The position numbers were made by a program, and so were the translations under genes. 36,987 nucleotides of DNA from Oscillospiraceae bacterium (lineage in GTDB: Bacteria > Bacillota > Clostridia > Oscillospirales > CAG-272), in assembly GCA_015064065.1 (NCBI GenBank), contig SVSY01000006.1, positions 1-36,987 of the forward strand. The letters are read 5' to 3'. The notes under the pieces were generated by a model. The model had not been told where the DNA came from, ran no database searches, and saw nothing but the letters and a program-made list of their open reading frames with translations. The first letter of the stretch is position 1; every line of letters starts with the position of its first letter. This document shows positions 25,066 through 31,744 of the stretch, one piece after another.

Positions 25066-25838
25066 TCAGAGAAGGACTTGGATTGAATCTTTTCTCAATA
25101 AGAAACTATCTTGACAGCGAGGAGCACTTTGAGCAGGCTCTCGTTGACCTCAAGGCGATGGGATATTCCTACGTGCAGTTCTCGGGCGCGCCCTTTAACG
25201 CTCCGATGATAAAGCGCGTAAGCGAAAAGGTGGGAATGCCCGTAGTTCTCACGCACGTTCCTATGGACAGAATACTTAATGATACCGAGGCTCTTATGGA
25301 CGAGCACGAGAGCTTTGGCTGTAAGAATATCGGTCTTGGAATGATGCCGCTTGAGGCTATGCAGGATGAGCAGAAGTGCCGCGACACTATTGCCGCTCTC
25401 AACGAGGCGGGCAAGAAAATGGCTGCGCGCGGATTTAAGTTCTTCTATCATCACCATCATTTTGAGTTCTTTAAGTTCGGCGACAAGTCGGTATTCGATA
25501 TGCTTATGGAGGCAGAGTACATCAACTTTACGCTCGATACTTATTGGATACAGTACGGCGGTAACGACGTGGTAGACACCATAAAGAAGCTCAAGGGCAG
25601 AATAGAGTGCGTTCACTTCAAGGATTATATGATAGCTATCAATGCCGAGGGCAAGGGCTTTGAACCGAGATTTGCTCCCGTTGGCGACGGTAACATCAAC
25701 TTTGCGGCGGCACTTGAGGCGGCTCGTGAGGCAGGTGCTAAGTATTTCCTCGTTGAGCAGGACAATGCGGCAGTTCTTCCCGACACTCTCGCTCAGGTAG
25801 AGAGAAGCGTAAGATACGTTGACAAAAATTTGAAATAA
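25062..25838 (+). CDS. TIM-barrel sugar isomerase/epimerase (second)
   Basis: 258 residues of the same superfamily but only distantly similar to its neighbour. Ligand strands: FYHHHHFEF, FTLDTYWIQYGG, CVHFKDY and FLVEQDN. The LDTYWIQ segment resembles inosose dehydratase/hydroxypyruvate isomerase-like members. Translation is coupled to the preceding gene by a 4-base overlap. The histidine run (residues ~128-131) at the metal site is notable but natural for this strand. Likely isomerises or dehydrates a product of the adjacent dehydrogenases. Confidence 0.85.
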   Translation: MIREGLGLNLFSIRNYLDSEEHFEQALVDLKAMGYSYVQFSGAPFNAPMIKRVSEKVGMPVVLTHVPMDRILNDTEALMDEHESFGCKNIGLGMMPLEAMQDEQKCRDTIAALNEAGKKMAARGFKFFYHHHHFEFFKFGDKSVFDMLMEAEYINFTLDTYWIQYGGNDVVDTIKKLKGRIECVHFKDYMIAINAEGKGFEPRFAPVGDGNINFAAALEAAREAGAKYFLVEQDNAAVLPDTLAQVERSVRYVDKNLK

Positions 25839-25861
25839 TAAAATTCACGGAGGATACAAAA

Positions 25862-27037
25862 ATGAGCGTAAGATACGGAATAATCGGACTTGGAAATCAG
25901 GGCTCGTCCTATTACTACAATATTTTCGCAAACGGAAAGGCTACCGATGCAACTGTAAGTGCAGTATGCGACATAAACCCTGCTAAGCTTGACAACATAA
26001 AGAACAACGAGAAGATCGAGAACGTAGCGTATTTCGATAACTACATAGAGATGCTTGACAGCGGACTTTGCGACGCGGTGCTTGTTGAAGTTCCTCACTA
26101 TCTGCATCCCGAGATGGTAATGGAGTGCCTTAAGAGAGACATCAACGTTATCTGCGAGAAGCCCGCAGGCGTATACACAAAGCAGGTACGCGAGATGAAC
26201 GAGGCTGCAAAGGATAGCAAGGCTCTCTTTGGTATGATGTTCAACCAGCGTACCAACTGCCTCTACCGCAAGATGCGCGAGATAATCGCTGAGGGTGGAA
26301 TTGGCGAGCTTCAGAGAGTTACTTGGATAATCACCGACTGGTTCCGTACGCAGCAGTACTACGACAGCGGAAGCTGGAGAGCTACTTGGGAAGGCGAAGG
26401 CGGCGGCGTGCTTATCAATCAGTGCCCGCACCAGATAGACCTCGTTCAGTGGGTAGTAGGCGAGATGCCTGTTGAGGTAAACGGCTTCTGTCAGTACGGC
26501 AAGTGGCACGATATCGAGGTAGAGGACGAGGTTACCGCGTACTTCCGTTATAAGAACGGTGCTACGGGCGTGTTCATCACCACGACAGGCGAGACTCCCG
26601 GTACGAACAGATTTGAGGTATCGGGCAGCCGCGGAAAGCTTCTTTGCGAGAACGGCAAGCTCTGGTGGTATAAGAACGAGATCGACGGCTTCGAGTGGTC
26701 AAAGACCGCTACTACCGGATTTGATAAGCCTAAGTGCGAGAAGGTAGAGGTAGAGACCGACGGAAACAATCTTCAGCACGTTGGTATCATCAACAACTTT
26801 ACTGCGGCAATACTCGGCAAGGAAGAGCTCTTTGTTGGCGGAAGCGACGGTATCCGCGGCGTTGAGCTTATGAACGCTATGGAGCTTTCGGGTTGGAACA
26901 ACGGTGAGACTATAGCTCTTCCTGTAGACGAGGAGAGATATCTGCGCGAGCTCAACGCACATCGCGCGACCTCCAGACTCAAGGTCGTAGACGACAGCAA
27001 GGTTTCTAACACCGCAGGAACCTACGGAGGAAAATAA
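25862..27037 (+). CDS. Gfo/Idh/MocA family oxidoreductase
   Basis: 391 residues. Rossmann GLGNQG (9-14), EKP with Lys100, and GGGVLINQCPHQIDL with the active-site His. SD GGAGG upstream of ATG. It shares the block WRxxWExEGGGVLINQ with the following gene, so the two are tandem paralogues, but it is 71 residues longer, mainly in an insertion with FEWSKTATTGF in the C-terminal half. It likely oxidises or reduces a glycoside using NAD. Part of the AraC-led operon. Confidence 0.88.
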   Translation: MSVRYGIIGLGNQGSSYYYNIFANGKATDATVSAVCDINPAKLDNIKNNEKIENVAYFDNYIEMLDSGLCDAVLVEVPHYLHPEMVMECLKRDINVICEKPAGVYTKQVREMNEAAKDSKALFGMMFNQRTNCLYRKMREIIAEGGIGELQRVTWIITDWFRTQQYYDSGSWRATWEGEGGGVLINQCPHQIDLVQWVVGEMPVEVNGFCQYGKWHDIEVEDEVTAYFRYKNGATGVFITTTGETPGTNRFEVSGSRGKLLCENGKLWWYKNEIDGFEWSKTATTGFDKPKCEKVEVETDGNNLQHVGIINNFTAAILGKEELFVGGSDGIRGVELMNAMELSGWNNGETIALPVDEERYLRELNAHRATSRLKVVDDSKVSNTAGTYGGK

Positions 27038-27041
27038 GATA

Positions 27042-28004
27042 ATGTTACGTACAGCTATCGTTGGCTACGGTACTATAGGCAAGGTACACGTTCGCATAGC
27101 CCGTAAATACAGCGAGCTTTGCGCCGTGTGCGACGTGGATACCGATAGGCTTACGGAGTTTGATCCTTCTATCTGCTACTCTGATTATGAGACGATGCTT
27201 GAGAGTGTAAGACCCGACGTCGTACACATCTGCACGCCTCATTATCTGCACGCAGATATGGTGGTAGCGGCACTGGGGAGAGGAATAAACGTGCTCTGCG
27301 AAAAGCCGCTCTGCATAGATCTTAAGGATATCGACCGTATCCTTGAAGCAGAGAAGCGCTCCGGTGCGATTCTCGGCGTATGTATGCAGAACCGATATAA
27401 CGCGGCGAACCTTTATGCAAAGAAGTTTGCCGAGGAGAATAAGCTTAAGAGCGCACACGGACTCGTTGCGTGGCACAGAGATGCCGCATATTACGCTTCG
27501 GGCGATTGGCGCGGACGCTGGGAGACAGAGGGTGGCGGAGTGCTTATCAATCAAGCGCTCCATACGCTCGATCTGCTTATATGGATATGCGGAGAGCCGA
27601 CCGAGCTTGTCGCGAGCGTTTCAAATCTCACGCTTAGTGAATGCATCGAGGTCGAGGACACCGCAACTCTGCTCTGCAGCGGTGAGCACGGATTTGTGTT
27701 CAACGCCACAAACGGAAGCAGTACCGATTGCCCCGTAGAGCTTACGCTGTTTACCGAGGGGGGAACCGTTAAGGTAATGCCCCGTCAGGTGCTCGCGGGC
27801 GGCGAGCTTCACAGCTTCGAGGAGTCCTACTCGGCACTCGGAAAGGCGTGCTACGGAAGCGGCCACGAGGCGCTCATAACCGATTTTTACGATTGCGTTA
27901 CGGAAAAGCGTAAATTTGCGATCGACGGTGCAGAGGGCTCTAAGGTCGTCAAGGTGATACTCGCGGCATATGCAAGCAAGGGTAAAAAGGTAAAAATAGG
28001 GTGA
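27042..28004 (+). CDS. Gfo/Idh/MocA family oxidoreductase (tandem paralogue)
   Basis: 320 residues, compact form. Rossmann GYGTIG (8-13), Asp31 for NAD, EKP with Lys88, GGGVLINQALHTLDL with the active-site His. It begins 4 bases after its paralogue stops. Two adjacent dehydrogenases of one family suit an oxidise-then-reduce cycle around the TIM-barrel enzymes, or a heteromeric enzyme. Substrate unknown. Confidence 0.88.
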   Translation: MLRTAIVGYGTIGKVHVRIARKYSELCAVCDVDTDRLTEFDPSICYSDYETMLESVRPDVVHICTPHYLHADMVVAALGRGINVLCEKPLCIDLKDIDRILEAEKRSGAILGVCMQNRYNAANLYAKKFAEENKLKSAHGLVAWHRDAAYYASGDWRGRWETEGGGVLINQALHTLDLLIWICGEPTELVASVSNLTLSECIEVEDTATLLCSGEHGFVFNATNGSSTDCPVELTLFTEGGTVKVMPRQVLAGGELHSFEESYSALGKACYGSGHEALITDFYDCVTEKRKFAIDGAEGSKVVKVILAAYASKGKKVKIG

Positions 28005-28012
28005 GGTAATTT

Positions 28013-28921
28013 ATGAAGAACGGAGTTATCTGGCAGGATATAGACGGCAACGATATTCAGGCTCACGGAGGTTGTATTATCGAGCACGGAGGAACTTATT
28101 ATTGGTACGGTGAGCACAAGGGTGCAGATAATTGCTCCGGTACGACCAGAGTTGACGTTATCGGCGTTTCTTGCTACTCTTCAAAGGATCTTTTAAATTG
28201 GAAGTACGAGGGACTTGTGCTCGAGAGCAACAAGGATGACCCGCAGAGCCCGCTTTATTACAAGAAGGTGCTCGAGCGCCCGAAGGTGATATACAACGAA
28301 AAGAATAACAATTTCGTGCTCTGGGCGCACGCCGACAGCGCGGATTACGTCTTTGGCGGTATCGCGGTCGCCGTGTCCGACAGTCCGACGGGGCCCTTCA
28401 AGTTCCTTTATGCCAAGCAGCCTAACAAGCAGGATTCGCGCGATATGACTATCTTTAAGGATATCGACGGAACGGTATATCTCGTTCATTCTAAGGACTG
28501 GAATAAGACTATGAATATCTCCCGCCTTAACGACGATTATACCGATACCGACGGCTTTTATGCATCTGTCCTCATCGATCAGGAAAGAGAAGCGCCCGCG
28601 CTCTTTTTCAAGGACGGAATGTACTATATGATAAGCTCGGGCTGTACCGGTTGGAATCCCAATCAGGCACTCTTTGCAAGATGTCCTCATATAATCGGAA
28701 AATGGAAGCTTATCGACAATCCCTGCCGAGGAGCAAAGATGGATACCACCTTTGACGGACAGAGCACGTATATATTCGAGGCAAACGGTGAGTTTTATCT
28801 TATGCTCGACCATTGGCACCCGAACGATCTTAAGACCTCAGGCTACAGCATACTCAAGATAGATATACTTGAGGACAATAATATCCGAGTCAATTGGCAG
28901 GACGAGTGGAAGGGAATATAA
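28013..28921 (+). CDS. GH43 exo-beta-1,3-galactanase-like enzyme
   Basis: 302 residues, five-bladed propeller without signal peptide or binding domain. It has the pattern of the GH43 subfamily of exo-beta-1,3-galactanases: LERPKV (Glu88), SRDMTIF (Asp144), REAPAL (Glu193, general acid) and FDGQST (Gln250). In the fungal Pc1,3Gal43A a Gln at this place replaces the usual Asp base, and the same feature seems present. SGCTGWNPNQ is also typical. The substrate would be galactan side chains of arabinogalactan or a related beta-galactoside imported into the cell. Start ATG follows GAGGT 9 bases after the preceding gene. Confidence 0.8.
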   Translation: MKNGVIWQDIDGNDIQAHGGCIIEHGGTYYWYGEHKGADNCSGTTRVDVIGVSCYSSKDLLNWKYEGLVLESNKDDPQSPLYYKKVLERPKVIYNEKNNNFVLWAHADSADYVFGGIAVAVSDSPTGPFKFLYAKQPNKQDSRDMTIFKDIDGTVYLVHSKDWNKTMNISRLNDDYTDTDGFYASVLIDQEREAPALFFKDGMYYMISSGCTGWNPNQALFARCPHIIGKWKLIDNPCRGAKMDTTFDGQSTYIFEANGEFYLMLDHWHPNDLKTSGYSILKIDILEDNNIRVNWQDEWKGI

Positions 28922-28922
28922 T

Positions 28923-29327
28923 ATGGCAAACGATATCATCAGTGGTATGGGATTTCACCATATCGCGCTTAAATGCAAGGATATAGAAAAGAGCCTTACG
29001 ATGTACAAGGCTCTCGGAATGAAGGAGATAGTCCGCTGGGGCGAAGGTGAGGGTCTTATAGTGATGCTCGACGTTGGTGACGGCGGCAGAATAGAGCTTT
29101 TTGCGAACGGCTCGGACGAATACAGCGTAAATGGCAAGTGGCAGCACTTCGCGCTTTGCGTTGACGACGTCGACGCGGCATACGCCATCGCGCGTGCGGC
29201 AGGCTTTGGCGAGCACACAGCTCCCAAGGTAGTTCCTCTCAAGGCATCTCCTGCGGATATGTCAATAAATATCGCTTTCGTTATAGGACCTGACGGAGAA
29301 GAAGTTGAGTTTTTTAAGGAGATATAA
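28923..29327 (+). CDS. VOC (glyoxalase/bleomycin-resistance) family protein
   Basis: 134 residues from ATG 28923, whose SD lies inside the GH43 gene; the longer upstream frame is overlap only. Two beta-alpha-beta-beta-beta modules with the four metal-ligand positions kept: His13, Glu58, His75 and Glu129. Such proteins are isomerases, epimerases, lyases or dioxygenases acting on a metal-chelated substrate. In this operon it could be an epimerase of a keto-sugar or a detoxifier of reactive carbonyl by-products. Confidence 0.85.
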   Translation: MANDIISGMGFHHIALKCKDIEKSLTMYKALGMKEIVRWGEGEGLIVMLDVGDGGRIELFANGSDEYSVNGKWQHFALCVDDVDAAYAIARAAGFGEHTAPKVVPLKASPADMSINIAFVIGPDGEEVEFFKEI

Positions 29328-29328
29328 T

Positions 29329-30117
29329 ATGGATTGGAAAAAGGAATTTTACCGCGCTGACGAAAAGCCGCTTGATCGACTTGTTGAGAGCTATAGCTAT
29401 ACGTCTGTATTCAGAACTATGGCGTTCGTAGGAGACAGTCTTTCATCGGGTGAATTTCAGATACTCGGATCTGACGGGAAGAACAGATATTACGATATGT
29501 TTGAGTATTCCTGGGGTCAGTATATCGCGCGCGCAAACGGACTTACGGCATACAATTTTTCAAGAGGCGGAATGACCGCACATGAGTACATAGATACCTT
29601 CGCAAACGAACGCGGCTATTGGGATCGCGACAAGGCGGCTCAGGCGTACGTTATCGCGCTCGGTGTGAACGATATCTACAATCAACACGGAGAAATAGGT
29701 ACGCTTGATGACGTACATCCCGAGGATTATACCAAGAACGCAAAGAATTTCATTGGTTACTACGCGCAGATCGTTAGCAGATATAAGGAAATAAGTCCCG
29801 ATGCCAAGTTTTTCTTTGTGACCTTCCCGAACGAGACTCGCAGAGGTGAGAACGAGGACGGTAAAAAGGTCATCGAGCTTCTTTATGGGCTTTGTGATCT
29901 TTTCGAAAACTGCTACGTTATTGACCTTTATAAGTACGGTCCCGTATACGACGAAGAGTTTGGAGAAAATCTTTGGATGTTTGGCCATCTTAATCCTATG
30001 GGTTATATCGTTACAGCAAGACTTATCGATTCTTACATCGACTATATCGTGCGCCATAACCCGAAGGATTTCGAGACTATTGGCTTTGTCACGAAGGATA
30101 TTGAGTATAAGTTCTGA
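29329..30117 (+). CDS. SGNH/GDSL-family hydrolase with altered triad
   Basis: 262 residues from ATG 29329 (AAGGAG 7 bases upstream, 1 base after the previous stop). Block I VGDSLS with Ser37, block II SRGGMT, block III LGVND with Asn114, and block V GHLNPMGY with His220. The Asp normally three residues before this His is Met217, so it probably works as a Ser-His dyad. No signal peptide. Probably deacylates a sugar or glycoside. Last gene of the operon, followed by a long hairpin terminator. Confidence 0.82.
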   Translation: MDWKKEFYRADEKPLDRLVESYSYTSVFRTMAFVGDSLSSGEFQILGSDGKNRYYDMFEYSWGQYIARANGLTAYNFSRGGMTAHEYIDTFANERGYWDRDKAAQAYVIALGVNDIYNQHGEIGTLDDVHPEDYTKNAKNFIGYYAQIVSRYKEISPDAKFFFVTFPNETRRGENEDGKKVIELLYGLCDLFENCYVIDLYKYGPVYDEEFGENLWMFGHLNPMGYIVTARLIDSYIDYIVRHNPKDFETIGFVTKDIEYKF

Positions 30118-30144
30118 AAAAGAGAGATGTTTCATAAATACAAT

Positions 30145-30186
30145 CGCAAAATCGGCGGAAAGACTTTCCTTTCTGCCGATTTTGTG
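30145..30186 (+). terminator. Long hairpin terminator overlapping next promoter
   Basis: An 18-bp stem (30145-30162/30169-30186) with two G·T pairs and a 6-base loop ends the AraC-ARH-GH43 operon 27 bases after its last stop. Its right arm runs into the -10 of the transposase promoter. No long T-tract follows, so termination strength is uncertain. Confidence 0.65.
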
Positions 30187-30193
30187 TTATAAT
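30185..30193 (+). promoter_or_regulatory. Extended -10 promoter of RAYT transposase
   Basis: TGtTATAAT with -10 at 30188-30193; no good -35, which is common for extended -10 promoters. The SD AAAGGG (30196-30201) follows directly, so the predicted transcript would start at or inside it, giving an almost leaderless, weakly translated message. Confidence 0.45.
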
Positions 30194-30209
30194 GTAAAGG
30201 GTGATAGTT

Positions 30210-30722
30210 ATGGAAGAATTTGCAAAGAGAAAAACGCCAAGATTACAAGGTTTTGATTATAATAGCACCGGAGCATACTTTATAACAATTTGCACGCAAA
30301 ACAGACGGTGTATTCTCTCCCATATTGTAGGGACAGGCGTCCCCGACTGTCCGCAAATTGAATTAACAAGATACGGTGAGATCGCAGATAAATATATCAA
30401 ACAGTTAAATTCTTTTTATGATCACATATCTATCGAAAGTTATGTTATAATGCCAAATCATATTCACATTTTATTGTTTATTAAGCAGAGCGGACAGTCG
30501 AGGACGCCTGTCCCTACAAATGCAGATAGAGCAAATAGTGCTTTTTCGCAATTTATATCCACATTTAAGCGGTTTTGTAACAAAGAATATGGAAAAAATA
30601 TCTGGCAGACTCGTGTAAATGATCACATTATTCGCGGTAGAGAAGATTATGAGGAGCATTTGAGATATATTTACGAAAATCCCAAACGATGGCTTTATGA
30701 TGAGTTATATACCGAAGAGTAG
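30210..30722 (+). CDS. REP-associated tyrosine transposase (Y1/RAYT)
   Basis: 170 residues from ATG 30210, 7-8 bases after AAAGGG; the in-frame GTG at 30201 overlaps the SD. Y1 transposase fold: FITICTQNR, the HUH motif NHIHILL (His84, His86), TFKRFCNKEYG, IWQTR and DHIIRGREDYEEHLRYIYENP with candidate catalytic Tyr147 or Tyr153 in the last helix. RAYTs are single-copy domesticated relatives of IS200/IS605 transposases thought to mobilise REP repeats. The gene is visibly more A+T rich than its neighbours except for two GC-rich in-frame segments that are copies of a palindromic repeat. Likely recently acquired. Confidence 0.88.
   Translation: MEEFAKRKTPRLQGFDYNSTGAYFITICTQNRRCILSHIVGTGVPDCPQIELTRYGEIADKYIKQLNSFYDHISIESYVIMPNHIHILLFIKQSGQSRTPVPTNADRANSAFSQFISTFKRFCNKEYGKNIWQTRVNDHIIRGREDYEEHLRYIYENPKRWLYDELYTEE
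30327..30353 (+). repeat. REP-like element inside RAYT gene (copy A)
   Basis: 27 bases with internal arms GGACAG/CTGTCC, encoding residues 40-48 of the transposase in frame. It is the inverted partner of 30491-30517, differing at one base (30343). Confidence 0.75.
30491..30517 (-). repeat. REP-like element inside RAYT gene (copy B, inverted)
   Basis: 27 bases, reverse complement of copy A with one mismatch, coding across residues 94-103. Being a multiple of three it preserves the frame. The two copies could fold the mRNA into a 27-bp stem with a 137-base loop. Confidence 0.75.
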
Positions 30723-30752
30723 ATAATGCTATTGCAAAAAGATATAAATAGA

Positions 30753-30783
30753 GGGACTGCTTCATTTTTAGTGAAGCAGTCCC
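30753..30783. terminator. Bidirectional terminator
   Basis: A 12-bp perfect stem (30753-30764/30772-30783) with a 7-base loop lies between the convergent transposase and GDPD genes. A/T-rich flanks on both strands allow use in both directions. Confidence 0.75.
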
Positions 30784-30798
30784 ATTTATCTATTTTGA

Positions 30799-31533
30799 TC
30801 AAAGTCTTCCAAGATATTTCATCAGCGGAACGGGGTCGTTTGCGGTGATGAGTGAAGCGCCGCGCTCGATGCAGAGCTTGACGTCTTCTTCGGTATCCGC
30901 ACAGAACATATGCGCAGGCATACCCTTTTTCATATAGAACTCGCAAAGCTCGGACTTAACGAAGGTCATAGACAGACCGATCTCCTCGTAGTAATCGTAC
31001 GTATCAGGTTCGAATTCTCCCATCTGAATGTCGGGATATCCCATCGTGCGACCGTTGTACTTTTCCTTGATGTATTTGATGATCCTACCGTTGAAGGCGT
31101 AGAACCAGCAACGGTCAAATACACCGTATTTCTTGAGAAGAGCAACCGTGAGGTCAACGTTCTCCTCGGTGTATTCCTTTATCTCAACGCCAAAAAGGAT
31201 ATCGGGGCGAAGAGAGAGAGCAAGCTCAAGCGTCTCTTCGAGCGTAGGAACGGTAACGCCCTGACCCTTGTATGTGTCGCCAAATTTTGCACTGTAGCAC
31301 GCGTCAAGCTCTTTGACCTCGGCGAGCGTCATATCGCGCACGTGCTTGTCGACTCCGCAGGTGCGGAGCGCGTTGCCGTCGTGCATAATTACGGGAACTT
31401 TATCTGACGTGAGCCAAACGTCAAACTCGAATGCGTCAACGCCGAGCTCAAGCGCTGCTTTGAACGAGATAAGTGTATTTTCGGGATACTTTGCACAGTA
31501 TCCGCGATGTCCTTCAACTATAATATTTTTCAT
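30799..31533 (-). CDS. Glycerophosphodiester phosphodiesterase
   Basis: 244 residues, cytoplasmic GDPD TIM barrel. Catalytic and metal motifs: GHRG (His9, Arg10), PENT (Glu18), EFDVWLT (Glu36, Asp38), MHD (His51) and the later GVEIKEY glutamate. It cleaves glycerophosphodiesters to glycerol 3-phosphate and an alcohol. It resembles UgpQ in size, but no transporter partner is present. Monocistronic with its own strong promoter. The SD is an unusual G6 run (31542-31547 on the opposite strand) about 8 bases before the ATG. Confidence 0.9.
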   Translation of the reverse strand: MKNIIVEGHRGYCAKYPENTLISFKAALELGVDAFEFDVWLTSDKVPVIMHDGNALRTCGVDKHVRDMTLAEVKELDACYSAKFGDTYKGQGVTVPTLEETLELALSLRPDILFGVEIKEYTEENVDLTVALLKKYGVFDRCWFYAFNGRIIKYIKEKYNGRTMGYPDIQMGEFEPDTYDYYEEIGLSMTFVKSELCEFYMKKGMPAHMFCADTEEDVKLCIERGASLITANDPVPLMKYLGRL

Positions 31534-31564
31534 TGGAAATACCCCCCAAAAAAGAATTTATTTC

Positions 31565-31593
31565 ATTATATCACATACAACAGATAGAGTCAA
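31565..31593 (-). promoter_or_regulatory. Promoter of GDPD gene
   Basis: Minus strand: TTGACT (31593-31588), 17-base spacer, extended -10 TGaTATAAT (-10 31570-31565). Confidence 0.75.
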
Positions 31594-31679
31594 GCAATTT
31601 TTGTCTGCGCGATCAAATTTTTGCTGTAGTATCTTTTTGAAAAAAACAGGACAAATGTTGCTTATTTCGCCCTGTATTC

Positions 31680-31708
31680 TTGACATATTGGTCAAAAAAT
31701 GGCATAAT
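31680..31708 (+). promoter_or_regulatory. Promoter of surface metallophosphoesterase gene
   Basis: TTGACA (31680-31685), 17-base spacer, CATAAT (31703-31708) preceded by TGg. Divergent from the GDPD promoter about 90 bases away. Confidence 0.75.
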
Positions 31709-31744
31709 AGGTACAACAACGTATTAAATTTTTGGAGGGATCTT

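Noticed and set aside
28923-29327. Small subunit of a C-glycoside deglycosidase
   Set aside because: Considered because of the dehydrogenase/TIM-barrel context, but the protein has the four VOC metal ligands and the VOC strand pattern, not the beta-sandwich small-subunit family.
31313-31744. 144-codon N-terminal extension of the metallophosphoesterase
   Set aside because: The stretch overlaps the GDPD gene antisense and contains the gene's promoter; the signal peptide and SD fix the start at 31745.
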